A stretch of DNA of 64,000 nt from Pontibacter russatus (GCF_009931655.1 NZ_CP047984.1:3117001-3181000); one strand, 5' to 3'. Positions 7,841 to 15,871 are shown, counted from the stretch's first letter. Translations and numbers: made by a program. The notes: generated by a model from the sequence alone, not told the origin.

Positions 7841-7995
7841 TTGCTATATAATATATAAAACCTCCTGAATATATGAATTTTAATACAAGTAGCGTTATAG
7901 TTGAATATAAACTTATGTAAATCTTGAATCAGAAGTTGGCCCAAAGCAGGAAAGCTACGGCAACTTTGCCAAATACCGACCTTGAGCAGCAGCAG

Positions 7996-8051
7996 CCGGA
8001 GATTAACAGAAAAGGCCAGCGCAGGCGCTGACCTTTTCTGTTAATCTCCGG
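7996..8051. repeat. Long near-perfect inverted repeat (hairpin)
   Basis: CCGGAGATTAACAGAAAAGG (7996-8015) and its exact complement at the other end enclose a second stem CAGCGC/GCGCTG with a two-base AG loop; one C-A mismatch joins the stems. About 26 bp pair in all. There is no T tract, so it is not a typical terminator, although it sits 59 bases beyond the stop of the gene at 8110-9078 and could still end that transcript. Confidence 0.85.
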
Positions 8052-8109
8052 CAAGTTGATCCGCGCTGAAACACGCTGCAGGCAAAAGCTCCGCAGCAGT
8101 TATACCGGC

Positions 8110-9078
8110 TTACGCCACCGCCTCTTCTTTTCGGTCTGGCGCCGGCGAGGCATGCCCTGCCGCCCGTTGCGTCTCCAGCTCACGCTGCATCTGCTTGGCC
8201 GTTTTGGTGCTGCCGTCGGGGCTCCAGCCTGGCGGGTAGAAGATGTACTTGAACTTATGCTCCCACGTCTTCGCCTTCCGCACGTCCTTCCATATGTCGC
8301 TAAATTCATGGAAGTTGAGCTTGACTGGGTTGTGCGACTGCGGCGGGTGCAGCACGCCAAACCTGGGCGCTATATGGTGCTCCCGGTTCTGGTACGTTCC
8401 AAAAAGCTTGTCCCAGATGATGAAGATGCCGCCGTGGTTTCGGTCGAGGTACTCGGTGTTGCAGGCATGGTGTACCTGGTGTACCCAGGGCGTGTTGAAG
8501 ATTTTGTTCACGCCCTTTATATCCGGCACCAGCGTGGAGTGCAGGAAGAACTGGTAAATAGAGTTGAAGGACATGCACAGGGCCAGCATCACCGGGCTGA
8601 AGCCCAGCGCCGGAAGCCAGAACCAGTAGATGGGTTTGTACAGGAAAATGGTCCAGCCGTTGCGGAAGGCCGTGCCGAGGTTAAACTTGTCGGAGGAGTG
8701 GTGTACCACGTGCGCCGCCCAGAACAGCCGGACCGTGTGGCAGAACCGGTGGTGCCAGTAAAAGCTGAAGTCGTCGCCGATGAGGCAGAGCGCCCACACC
8801 CACCAGGCCCAGCCCAGGCTCTCGTAGCCCAGGAACTGCTCGCGCAGGGGCTCAAACAGTTTATATATCAGAAAGAAGAACCCAATCTGGTAGGCCTTGG
8901 TGAGGGTATTGAGGACGGCGGCGCCGATGCCCACCCAGGTGCTCGCGACGGTGTCTTTCTTCTCGTAAAGTTCTATGTCTTCGCGGTAGCTGATATATAG
9001 CTCCGCCAGGATGAAAATGACAAAAACGGGAAAGACGTAGACGAAGGGGTTGGGCAGGTTTTCAAGCAGGATTTCCAT
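8110..9078 (-). CDS. Sterol desaturase / fatty acid hydroxylase superfamily protein
   Basis: 322-residue integral membrane protein. The three histidine clusters of the di-iron family are present in order: WHHRFCH, HVVHHSS and HQVHHACNTEYLDRNHGG. Hydrophobic segments precede and separate them. Family members hydroxylate or desaturate sterols, carotenoids, sphingoid bases or ether lipids with O2 at a non-haem di-iron site. In Bacteroidota the substrate is often unknown; ornithine-lipid or sphingolipid modification would fit but is inference. The C-terminal 40 residues are polar and probably cytoplasmic. Single gene. Confidence 0.88.
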   Translation of the reverse strand: MEILLENLPNPFVYVFPVFVIFILAELYISYREDIELYEKKDTVASTWVGIGAAVLNTLTKAYQIGFFFLIYKLFEPLREQFLGYESLGWAWWVWALCLIGDDFSFYWHHRFCHTVRLFWAAHVVHHSSDKFNLGTAFRNGWTIFLYKPIYWFWLPALGFSPVMLALCMSFNSIYQFFLHSTLVPDIKGVNKIFNTPWVHQVHHACNTEYLDRNHGGIFIIWDKLFGTYQNREHHIAPRFGVLHPPQSHNPVKLNFHEFSDIWKDVRKAKTWEHKFKYIFYPPGWSPDGSTKTAKQMQRELETQRAAGHASPAPDRKEEAVA

Positions 9079-9309
9079 GGGTGCGAAGGACGATGAAGGA
9101 AGGAGGAGCCCGCATGGCTCCCTTGATTTTGACGAAGTTAGTCATATAGCCCGCCGATTCCAAAGGGACGCTGGCAGGCAGGAGGTTCCCGCTCCGCTAT
9201 ATATGGCCCACGCCGGTCCTTTGTCCTCTTAAAGCAAGAGCTCCCGGCTTTATATGTCGTGTCTAATGACTCCACAATGCGTGCAACTCCTCCGCCCTCC
9301 CGGACCTGG

Positions 9310-10185
9310 CTACCAGTTCTCCCGGAAAATCTCCGGCCTTGGCAGACACTCGCCCATGTCGTAGTGGGCTTTGGGGCCCGTGCCGCTGCCCACCACGCAG
9401 ATTCCCTTGTAGAAGAGGTCGACTGTCTCTGAGAACTGCGGGTCCCGCACCATCTTTTGCCATCCCGCATGCATGTCATCCGACCAGTAAATATCGTCGT
9501 GTACGATGAGCGCCCCGGGCTTCAGCATGGGCAACACGCGCTGCGTGTAGTGCAGGGTGGCCTTCTGCTCGTGCTGCCCGTCAATAAACACGCAGTCGAA
9601 GGTGGCTTTCTCCGCCAGCAGCACATCAATGGCCTCATCAAACAGCATGTTCATGATGCGGTGTTTGGTTGAGAAGCGGTCCATGTTGATTCTGGCGATC
9701 TCGCACAGCGCCTCCGACCCTTCTATGGTCACCAGCTCCGTGCCCGGCACAGACAGAAAATAGCAGCCGGAAAAGCCGGTGTTGGTGCCCAGCTCCAGGA
9801 TTCTTTTCACTCCTGCCCCGGCCACGATGCGGCGCAGCAGGATGCCGTTGAACGTGGAGGAGCCCGTTTTCATGTGGCCCTCTACCGAGCTGCCTATATA
9901 TTCCCCGGGCAAGGCCTTGCCTTTCTCGTCGGTTTTAAAAGTGTTGGAGTGGGGCGAGGTATAGCTGTAGACCTCCTTTGCCGTGCTTACGGACGGGATT
10001 CTGGAGCGAAAGCTTTCGATCTCGCCCGCCAGTTTCTTTTCCTCCGCCGTGAAGGTAAAGTAGAAGAGGAGTTTGGCCGCGCCGTGGAATTTCTGCGGCA
10101 GCCGCCTCAGAAACTCATTCCTGAATTTGCCGTAGTGCAGCACCCGCTGCACCAGGTTCGAAACATAAAAGCCTATCTTCTTCAT
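9310..10185 (-). CDS. Class I SAM-dependent methyltransferase
   Basis: 291 residues. After an N-terminal helical region of about 110 residues comes the SAM-binding motif I (RILELGTNTGFSGCYF), an acidic strand end (VTIEGSE), and FDCVFIDGQHEQKATLHY, the motif typical of O-methyltransferase-like enzymes. It ends with a strand around YKGICVVGSG. The overall layout resembles small-molecule O-methyltransferases of the catechol type, but no substrate can be inferred. It is a single gene between the hydroxylase and the first PepSY-like gene. Confidence 0.8.
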   Translation of the reverse strand: MKKIGFYVSNLVQRVLHYGKFRNEFLRRLPQKFHGAAKLLFYFTFTAEEKKLAGEIESFRSRIPSVSTAKEVYSYTSPHSNTFKTDEKGKALPGEYIGSSVEGHMKTGSSTFNGILLRRIVAGAGVKRILELGTNTGFSGCYFLSVPGTELVTIEGSEALCEIARINMDRFSTKHRIMNMLFDEAIDVLLAEKATFDCVFIDGQHEQKATLHYTQRVLPMLKPGALIVHDDIYWSDDMHAGWQKMVRDPQFSETVDLFYKGICVVGSGTGPKAHYDMGECLPRPEIFRENW

Positions 10186-10332
10186 ATAGCTGTTCCTTTC
10201 GTGAAGTACCGGTAAAGCACCGTTCTATAGTCCCGCCCGCCCGGGCAGGGCGGGACAGGCCGCTATTTCTTAAAATTACGCAGTCCTTGCAAATCTCTTT
10301 TCACTGGGAAAGGCACTATCCCGCTTAAGTGC

Positions 10333-10354
10333 CAGATTTCCTTCAGATTCGGGC
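10333..10354 (+). promoter_or_regulatory. Two 11-bp CAGATT repeats (candidate operator) upstream of PepSY-like gene 1
   Basis: CAGATTTCCTT (10333-10343) is followed without a gap by CAGATTCGGGC (10344-10354), ending 49 bases before the ATG at 10404. The same unit recurs four times upstream of the paralogue at 12377. The one-turn spacing is what a response regulator bound side by side would need. Confidence 0.6.
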
Positions 10355-10403
10355 CATACCTTTACACCTGTCAACAATTTATTTCACCTTTAATTTTACA
10401 AAC

Positions 10404-10850
10404 ATGAAGACGATCTTATTGGCAGTGCTTTTCTCTGGCAGCGCTGCCCTGGCAGCTAATGCGCAGGATATAAAAGCGGCAGATGTGCCGCAGGCCGTAA
10501 CAAGCGCCCTGGCGCAGAAATATGCGGATCCCAAGGGCCTTGACTGGGAGATGGACGGCGCCAACTATGAGGCGGAGTTCGATGTAAACCGCACGGACCA
10601 TACGGTGCTCATTGCCCCTTCGGGCGAAATAGTGATGGCCAAAAGCGATATGATGCAGAGCGAACTGCCGCAGCCTGTGCGAAACGCCATTGACCAAAAG
10701 TACAAAGGAATGCCCGTGGATGATGTGGAACAGGTTGAGAAGGGTGGCGAAACCTACTATCAGGTGGAGCTGGACGAGAACGGAACTGACCGCAAGCTTG
10801 TTTTCACGGCAGATGGCCAGGAAGTAACGGAGCCCGCCTATTGGGACTAA
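10404..10850 (+). CDS. PepSY-like domain protein, periplasmic
   Basis: 148 residues starting at the ATG that opens a signal peptide (MKTILLAVLFSGSAALAANA). An upstream start would add 25 residues with no signal character. The mature part is two copies of a PepSY-like (BLIP-type) unit: VPQAVTSALAQKY...DWEMDGANYEAEFDV and LPQPVRNAIDQKYK...ETYYQVELDENG. It ends PAYWD, as does the paralogue at 12377-12832. Such proteins are commonly induced by envelope two-component systems in Bacteroidota; their ligand is unknown. Confidence 0.85.
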   Translation: MKTILLAVLFSGSAALAANAQDIKAADVPQAVTSALAQKYADPKGLDWEMDGANYEAEFDVNRTDHTVLIAPSGEIVMAKSDMMQSELPQPVRNAIDQKYKGMPVDDVEQVEKGGETYYQVELDENGTDRKLVFTADGQEVTEPAYWD

Positions 10851-10861
10851 CGAAACAGCTT

Positions 10862-10909
10862 CTATATAAAAAGCGCCCGGGGCCGTGGCCCCGGGCGCTT
10901 TTTATATAG
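10862..10909. terminator. Bidirectional terminator with TATATA ends
   Basis: A perfect 23-bp inverted repeat, CTATATAAAAAGCGCCCGG through to its complement, with a 2-base GT loop. A and T runs lie on both arms, so it can end both the PepSY gene and the convergent gene at 10940. Confidence 0.9.
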
Positions 10910-10939
10910 AAGCCTTCTTATAGAGGATACTGCCGCCGC

Positions 10940-11335
10940 CTACAAGGCCTTGAGCCATCCCTCGGCGGCGGCAATGGTGTCGAAGCCCTTCACTATCCCC
11001 TTTTCCACCATCCGGATGGCTTTGTCCATTGAGAGGCGGCTGTAGATGTCGCTGGGGTACACGCAGGCGTGGTACTGGAGGCCCAGCGCCTCTGCCCTGG
11101 GGTGCCAGTTGCGGGCCATCCACTCGGCCTGTTCCACCCACATGCCCTGCACCTCCAGGTGGTTGTCGAGCAGCTTGTGGCAGAACTGCTTCTTCAAAAA
11201 GGAACTGATGTGCTCATACCCGTCTACAATTTCTTCTTTTGCAAGTGGGCCGGTCCAGTTGGCCACCACAAAATCATCTATCATATTGTACTCGATTTCC
11301 AAATATGAGGTAGTGAGAAGTTTGATGTGTTTCAT
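10940..11335 (-). CDS. STAS/SpoIIAA-like domain protein (tentative)
   Basis: 131 residues, no signal peptide. The pattern is a strand pair (YLEIEYNMIDDFVVANWTG), a helix (LAKEEIVDGYEHISSFLKK), a strand (KLLDNHLEVQG), a helix with WMARNW, a strand (YHACVYPSD) and a C-terminal helix (FDTIAAAEGWLKAL). This alternation and the ending AAEGWL resemble the SpoIIAA-like/STAS proteins common in Hymenobacteraceae. No phosphorylatable Ser in a DSSG context is seen. Function unknown. Confidence 0.6.
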   Translation of the reverse strand: MKHIKLLTTSYLEIEYNMIDDFVVANWTGPLAKEEIVDGYEHISSFLKKQFCHKLLDNHLEVQGMWVEQAEWMARNWHPRAEALGLQYHACVYPSDIYSRLSMDKAIRMVEKGIVKGFDTIAAAEGWLKAL

Positions 11336-11355
11336 GCTGGTACGTGAAATTTGCC

Positions 11356-12087
11356 TTAGGCCCGATTGCGCCCCCTGCGCAGGCGGTAGTACCTGAATTT
11401 CAGTGTGTCGTAAGCGAGTGCTACGGCCAGCAGCCCCGCCGCTACGGCCAAAGTGTGCAAAGTTAGGGTTTTATAAACATAACCGCCAACTATGCAGCCC
11501 GCAAAAAACGAGGAAATGATGACGAGCTTCAGATGCACGCTGCGTGTCAGCTTCTCCTGCTGCTCCTCCCTTTTGTAGAAGAGCAGCTGCGACAGCTCAA
11601 TGCCCAGGTCCGTGAAAAGCCCGGTCAGGTGCGTGGTCCGGACAACTGATTTGGAGACCCGCGTCACCAGCGCATTCTGCAGGCCCATCGCAAACAGCAG
11701 CAGCAGGGCGATGTCGATGCCGCTTACCCCGGCCAGCAGCATATCGTCCGCCGCGAAGCCCAGTCCCAGCAAAATCGCGATTTCGAGTAGCATTGGCACC
11801 ACGTGCACCGTTCTGTAGCCATTGCGCAGCGACGCCTCCATGGCCAGGCTCGACAGAAACGAACCCAGGAAGTAAGCCAGGATATAGAGCAGGAAGTTGA
11901 GCGCCGGGCCATATTCTCTCTGCTGCAACTGCTCGGCAAAGTAGGCGAAGTGGCCGGTAACGTTGGTGGTGAGCGTATGGACCGACAGCACCCCGCAAAT
12001 ATTGACGATGCCCGCGATAAACGACAGCAAACCGGCCAGTTTGATGTTGTGCCTGTACGTTCTGCCCCTCTCTACGTGCCGAAACAT
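11356..12087 (-). CDS. DUF1275 (YoaK) family membrane protein
   Basis: 243 residues with six hydrophobic segments. The N-terminus LAGLLSFIAGIVNICGVL and the following TTNVTGHFAYFAEQL are characteristic of DUF1275, as is FAMGLQNALVTRVSKSVVRTTHLTGLFTDLG in the middle (conserved QNA and TTHLTG). The family is widespread and its role unknown, with transport suspected. Ends 20 bases upstream of the STAS-like gene, so the two are probably co-transcribed. Confidence 0.9.
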   Translation of the reverse strand: MFRHVERGRTYRHNIKLAGLLSFIAGIVNICGVLSVHTLTTNVTGHFAYFAEQLQQREYGPALNFLLYILAYFLGSFLSSLAMEASLRNGYRTVHVVPMLLEIAILLGLGFAADDMLLAGVSGIDIALLLLFAMGLQNALVTRVSKSVVRTTHLTGLFTDLGIELSQLLFYKREEQQEKLTRSVHLKLVIISSFFAGCIVGGYVYKTLTLHTLAVAAGLLAVALAYDTLKFRYYRLRRGRNRA

Positions 12088-12290
12088 GCGTGTTGTGCTT
12101 TGTGCTGCAAATATACGGGTTTGTCTTCAGCAAAGGTAAGCAAGGGAAGGTATATAGCCGCTGAACGGCGCGGAACTCCGAAGTGCGCGCAGCCCGGGCG
12201 TGCTACGGAGGGCCAATCAAATCAAAGCCGGTTGCCTCACCTTTACGCTGCAAGCCCATCGGCCCGGGCCATATATAGCCTGCGCTGCTT

Positions 12291-12334
12291 CAGATTGTGT
12301 ACAGGTTTGCTCCAGATTGCATACAGATTCGCGC
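12291..12334 (+). promoter_or_regulatory. Four 11-bp CAGATT repeats (candidate operator) upstream of PepSY-like gene 2
   Basis: Four gapless 11-base units: CAGATTGTGTA, CAGGTTTGCTC, CAGATTGCATA, CAGATTCGCGC. All begin CAG(A/G)TT. They end 42 bases before the ATG at 12377, which is close to the distance seen upstream of the paralogous gene at 10404 (49 bases). Confidence 0.65.
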
Positions 12335-12376
12335 CTTAAACTTGTGGGAACATTTGTTTAACCTAACACACTTACA

Positions 12377-12832
12377 ATGAAATTAACAGCCAGCCTGATG
12401 TTGCTCCTGGGCCTGATCCAGTTCTCATGCGACGATGACAAAGACAACGACGTAAAGCCGGACAGCGTGCCGGAAACCGTAAAAACCACCCTTGCCGCTA
12501 ACTTCCCGAACACCGTTGGCCTGGAGTGGGAGAAGGTAGGAAACGACTACGAGGCAGACTTTGACGTGGACACCGTGGACCATGAGGCCCTGATCAGCGC
12601 AAGCGGCGAGATGCTGAAGTACAAGTACGATATCACGGAGGCAGAGCTGCCGGAGGCCGTAAAGACGGCAATCAGCCAGAGCTACAGCAACCTGCGCCTG
12701 GACGACGCCGAGAAGCTGCTACAGGGCAACAGCGAATACTACCAGGTGGAACTGGACGACAGCGGCGCGGACAAGAAACTCGTTTTCTCTGCCGACGGCC
12801 AGGAGCAAACGCAGCCCGCCTATTGGGACTAA
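12377..12832 (+). CDS. PepSY-like lipoprotein
   Basis: 151 residues; paralogue of the protein at 10404. The signal sequence MKLTASLMLLLGLIQFSCDDD ends in a lipobox-like FSC followed by Asp residues, so it is probably lipidated. Asp after Cys can affect sorting in E. coli, but the rule differs in Bacteroidota. Two PepSY-like units follow (VPETVKTTLAANFPNTVGLEWEK and LPEAVKTAISQSY), and the last residues are QPAYWD, as in the paralogue. Strongly acidic. Confidence 0.85.
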   Translation: MKLTASLMLLLGLIQFSCDDDKDNDVKPDSVPETVKTTLAANFPNTVGLEWEKVGNDYEADFDVDTVDHEALISASGEMLKYKYDITEAELPEAVKTAISQSYSNLRLDDAEKLLQGNSEYYQVELDDSGADKKLVFSADGQEQTQPAYWD

Positions 12833-12897
12833 GGCCATATATGGCAGCAGTAACAAACATGAGTCATCCCGGAGTTTAGGACTGGGATAAAAAAGGA

Positions 12898-12949
12898 GAA
12901 CCTCCTGTTTTAGTGGTACAGTCTATGTATCACCAAAGACGGGAGGTTC
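12898..12949 (+). promoter_or_regulatory. Hairpin that can hide the transposase ribosome-binding site
   Basis: GAACCTCC (12898-12905) pairs perfectly with GGAGGTTC (12942-12949). The second arm contains GGAGG located a few bases before the transposase ATG at 12952. Read-through transcripts from outside would fold this stem and lower translation, a control known in several IS families. Confidence 0.55.
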
Positions 12950-12951
12950 TT

Positions 12952-14301
12952 ATGTTTACTACTTTCAAAAACGCAGCACGCCAAGCCGAGGTTCTCTCCC
13001 AGGCTCTGTTTTTCTCCTACCGCCTCGAAGGATTTCTTTCTCCTTTCCTTGCCAGGCTCGATGAGCTGCTGGACCGCCGCCTGGTCTACACTTTCCAGAA
13101 CCTATGCCGGGCGCTGGTGCGCCACCGCAGCCGCTCCACCGGTCTGCTTCTAAGCGAGCTGGGTGGGGTTGTGCTCTCGCCCGACAAAGCCCCGGCGGGC
13201 ACCAAGCGCCTGTCTAACCTGCTGCGCAGTAAGAAGTGGTCTGCCCAACTCATCACCGACTACCTGAGTCAAGAGGCCCAAACATACGTAGAGCAGCTGC
13301 TGGAAGCGGAACGTGAGCTGCCCCTGCTTTTGTGGGACGAGAGCGTGCAGGAAAAGTGCGAAAGCCTCCAAAGCGAGGGCTTATGCGCCGTGCGCAGCGT
13401 CAAAGCTAAACGGCAACTCAGAATCAAGAAGGGCTATTATGATCCCCCCACCCGGGAGCCGGTGCACGTGCCAGGCTTTCGGTGGGTGGGCCTCTTGTGC
13501 TGCGGCCTGTGGCAGGCTCCACGCATCGCCCGCTTTGCCTGGTGGAGTAGCCGGGGCAAAGAGGCCACCTCCCTGGAGCAGGTGAAGCTCACGCTGCTCT
13601 TGTGGGCCCGCCAGACCTTCGGCCAGGCCGTGCTGCACGTCTTTGACCGCGGCTATGCCTCCTCTAAGTGGCTGGGGCTGCTTTTAGGCCGCCACGACCG
13701 CTTCCTCTTGCGCTGGCCCTCCAGGTATAAGCTCGTGGATGGGCGTGGGCTTCTAAAGAATGCCTACCGCTTTTCGGTCGGCCGCAAAGCCACCTCCTCA
13801 AGAGTAGTAAGGGACATGGTCCGAAAGATCACTTACCGGCGCAGCCTCTTGTGGCAGCCCTGCCTGCACCCGGACTATGACCAGCCGCTCACGCTCCTGA
13901 TCTGCCGGCCAGGTAAGAAAGGCCGCCAACCCTGGTATTTGCTCACCAGTGAAGAAGTCAGGAGTGATCGCCAGGCCTGGCGCCTGGTCTTTGCTTACGC
14001 CAGAAGGTGGCAGGTGGAGCAGGCCTTCCGCTTCAACAAATCAGAAATGGGCATGGAGTCGTGCCGGCTTTGGTTCTGGTCGAGCCGCATGAAGCTCTTG
14101 CAGGTGGTCACCCTGGTGTATGCTTTTCTGCTCTCGCTGCTGGATAAAGAGCTGCGGGAGGCGGTCTCCCATCTCCTTAGGCAGGGCTGCCATAGAACAG
14201 GAAAGCGGTGCAGGAAAACTCCTACACCGCTTTACCGTATCCGGCTGGCACTGGCCAACCTCTGGAATCTACTCTATCTATCCCTGCAAACTCCGGGATG
14301 A
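12952..14301 (+). CDS. IS4-family transposase
   Basis: 449 residues from the ATG preceded by GGAGGTTCTT; an earlier in-frame ATG (12925) lies inside the regulatory hairpin and is less likely. Catalytic features of the DDE superfamily: LLLWDESVQEK for the first Asp, VLHVFDRGYASSKW for the second, and YARRWQVEQAFRFNK, an exact Y-2-R-3-E-6-K (YREK) signature of IS4 transposases. Arg/Lys-rich throughout, suited to DNA binding. Frame intact, so the element may be active. Confidence 0.93.
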   Translation: MFTTFKNAARQAEVLSQALFFSYRLEGFLSPFLARLDELLDRRLVYTFQNLCRALVRHRSRSTGLLLSELGGVVLSPDKAPAGTKRLSNLLRSKKWSAQLITDYLSQEAQTYVEQLLEAERELPLLLWDESVQEKCESLQSEGLCAVRSVKAKRQLRIKKGYYDPPTREPVHVPGFRWVGLLCCGLWQAPRIARFAWWSSRGKEATSLEQVKLTLLLWARQTFGQAVLHVFDRGYASSKWLGLLLGRHDRFLLRWPSRYKLVDGRGLLKNAYRFSVGRKATSSRVVRDMVRKITYRRSLLWQPCLHPDYDQPLTLLICRPGKKGRQPWYLLTSEEVRSDRQAWRLVFAYARRWQVEQAFRFNKSEMGMESCRLWFWSSRMKLLQVVTLVYAFLLSLLDKELREAVSHLLRQGCHRTGKRCRKTPTPLYRIRLALANLWNLLYLSLQTPG

Positions 14302-14356
14302 CTCATGCTTGTTTTATATATGGAGTTTGAAGTAATGATATATGAATATTGAAGTA

Positions 14357-14459
14357 ATGCCGCCAGTTTGTAAAGGCGAAAGTAGGCCTTGGAGAACGCC
14401 TTTACAAACTGGCATCACGGGCAGCCACATTTGCGCTGGCGCTAAACTTGCGGCATGGG
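14357..14459 (+). repeat. Palindromic repeat R1
   Basis: Contains GCCAGTTTGTAAAGGCG, an 18-base spacer and the complement CGCCTTTACAAACTGGC, then the segment GCAGCCACATTTGCGCTGGC and GCTAAACTTGCGGCATGGG. The same pattern recurs at 15151-15293 and 15932-16077. It is non-coding. Confidence 0.85.
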
Positions 14460-14548
14460 AATGCAGAAGCTATTCTACGAAAAAGATTATTGTATCCAAA
14501 TAAAATTACCTTATCTTGATGTAGTATATCACAAACAGCAAATTATAT

Positions 14549-14977
14549 ATGGAAGCCAAATTTTCTAAAAGAGTGAAAGAAGTCATTTCGCTCAGCCGCG
14601 AGGAAGCATTACGATATGGACATGACCATATCGGTACCGAACACTTGCTATTGAGCATGATCTGGGAAGGAAAAGGGAGTGCCATCTCCCTGCTCAAAAA
14701 CCTGGGAGTTTCGGTAAATGAGCTAAAGCATGCTTTAGAGGACGCCACACGTAGTGCCTATACGCAGCGCCAAAATACGAACGGCAGTATTCCTCTCACC
14801 ACACAGGCAGAGCAGGTGATAAAAACGACTTACCTGGAAGCCAAATTCGATGATAGTAAAGTCATCGGCACTGTACACCTTTTGCTTGCCATACTTAGAG
14901 ACAGAGACGATCCGACTTCAAAAATTTTATCCAAGTATAACGTCACTTACGACGCAGTAAGGGATTTTGCCTCCTGA
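14549..14977 (+). CDS. Solitary Clp N-terminal domain protein (ClpC N-domain-like)
   Basis: 142 residues. The sequence begins MEAKFSKRVKEVISLSREEALRYGHDHIGTEHLLLSMI, the two repeated Clp-N units of ClpC/MecB-type AAA+ unfoldases, with the second unit at about residues 80-140 (LTTQAEQVIKTTYLEAK, GTVHLLLAILRD). It stops where the D1 ATPase module should start and no ATPase module follows in any frame. So it is either a truncated clpC copy or a free N-domain that could bind adaptors or substrates. It lies between two copies of a mobile-looking repeat, next to an IS element, which supports a duplication and truncation history. The frame itself is intact. Confidence 0.85.
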   Translation: MEAKFSKRVKEVISLSREEALRYGHDHIGTEHLLLSMIWEGKGSAISLLKNLGVSVNELKHALEDATRSAYTQRQNTNGSIPLTTQAEQVIKTTYLEAKFDDSKVIGTVHLLLAILRDRDDPTSKILSKYNVTYDAVRDFAS

Positions 14978-15150
14978 AATCCGGATGTTTTAGACGCAGC
15001 CGAAGATTCAGCAGGATAGCAAATGGCTGTAATTATACCTACTAATGCTATTCTGAACTCAGGATTCAAGCGGCAACCGTATCTTACTGGTAAGGCCCCC
15101 GCGCGCGTGAGCTTTTATGGTCTTTCTCAGCTCTCGCTTTTAAGCAAACC

Positions 15151-15293
15151 ATACCACCAGTTTAAGCGAAGCGGTAAAGGTGGTTATATATGGCCGCCAG
15201 TTTGTAAAGGCGAAAGTAGGCTTTGGGTAACGCCTTTACAAACTGGCCTCATGGCAAGCCACATTTGCGCTGGTGCTAAACTTGCGGTATGGG
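15151..15293 (+). repeat. Palindromic repeat R2, with extended 5' part
   Basis: Starts ATACCACCAGTTTAAGCGAA, runs through GGTTATATATGGCC, then repeats the R1 pattern (GCCAGTTTGTAAAGGCG and complement, then CTTGCGGTATGGGG). The region 14978-15325 holds only this repeat and no gene. Confidence 0.85.
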
Positions 15294-15325
15294 GCATACA
15301 TTCGTAGGCTGCGATTATGGCTGTG

Positions 15326-15631
15326 TTAAAGCTTTAATTTATCCGGACTTTGCCTGGTGTCGAAAACAGAAAGTAGCTGGATGTGCTTTTCCTGCTCGCG
15401 GAAGAAAATCGAGTTCTGGGGTGTACCGACACACCTTCTGATTGCCCTGGTCTGGTTAATCAGCGGAAACTGTGCCGGATTACGCGCTATACGGTCTATC
15501 TGATGGAAAATGGAATCTTCGAATCTTTCGGCAGCTTCGTTGCCCCAATGTTGCAGAATATAACCGAGTGTTGCCAGGTACTCATTCGTAGCTCTTGCCG
15601 ACCATTCGACGGCTTTTCCCCCGGCAGGCAT
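15326..15631 (-). CDS. ParE/RelE-type toxin
   Basis: 101 residues. Features of the ParE/RelE toxin fold: an N-terminal EWSARATNEYLATLGYI helix, ERFEDSIFHQIDRIARNPAQFP (the conserved loop with NP and P), RRCVGTPQNSIFFREQEKHIQLLSVFDTRQSP at the C-terminal sheet. It would either block gyrase (ParE) or cleave mRNA (RelE); the family branch is not decidable by eye. Its ATG follows the antitoxin TAA directly (TAAATG), so the pair is translationally coupled. Confidence 0.85.
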   Translation of the reverse strand: MPAGGKAVEWSARATNEYLATLGYILQHWGNEAAERFEDSIFHQIDRIARNPAQFPLINQTRAIRRCVGTPQNSIFFREQEKHIQLLSVFDTRQSPDKLKL

Positions 15632-15871
15632 TTAAGCGCGTTTTTTTCGCAGTTCGCGGCTTATCAACAGCACTTCCTCATTCGGCACCACGCGCCCTTC
15701 CTCCACGTCTCTGATGCCAGCTTCAATAGCGGCTATCTCCTCAGCCGAAACGCCCTGCCACTCCTGTGCCTCGATTGATTTCAGTTTGCGCTCGATTTCG
15801 CGCCACTCCTGAATGGGTATCTGAATTGCCGTAATTTTTCCGCTCTCGTTCGATACAAACTGCAGGTTCAT
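15632..15871 (-). CDS. Antitoxin of ParE/RelE-type pair
   Basis: 79 residues starting MNLQFVSNESGKITAIQIPI, the usual opening of short Bacteroidota antitoxins paired with ParE/RelE toxins. A beta N-terminal part (expected to dimerise and bind DNA) is followed by a charged helix (EIAAIEAGIRDVEEG) that would wrap the toxin. It precedes the toxin in the operon, the order typical for autoregulated type II modules. Confidence 0.82.
   Translation of the reverse strand: MNLQFVSNESGKITAIQIPIQEWREIERKLKSIEAQEWQGVSAEEIAAIEAGIRDVEEGRVVPNEEVLLISRELRKKRA

Larger units (their letters stand above)
12858..14307 (+). mobile_element. IS4-family insertion sequence, about 1450 bp
   Basis: A single transposase gene bounded by perfect 20-bp inverted repeats, CATGAGTCATCCCGGAGTTT at 12858 and its complement ending at 14307. 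The repeats may extend six bases further out (AACAAA against AACAAG). A clear target-site duplication is not visible; ATATATGG words occur on both outer flanks but TATATA words are common here. The element appears intact. It sits just downstream of the PepSY-like lipoprotein gene. Confidence 0.88.

Noticed and set aside
12841-14340. Target-site duplication around the IS
   Set aside because: ATATATGG occurs on both sides, but such words are everywhere in this window and do not abut the inverted repeats.
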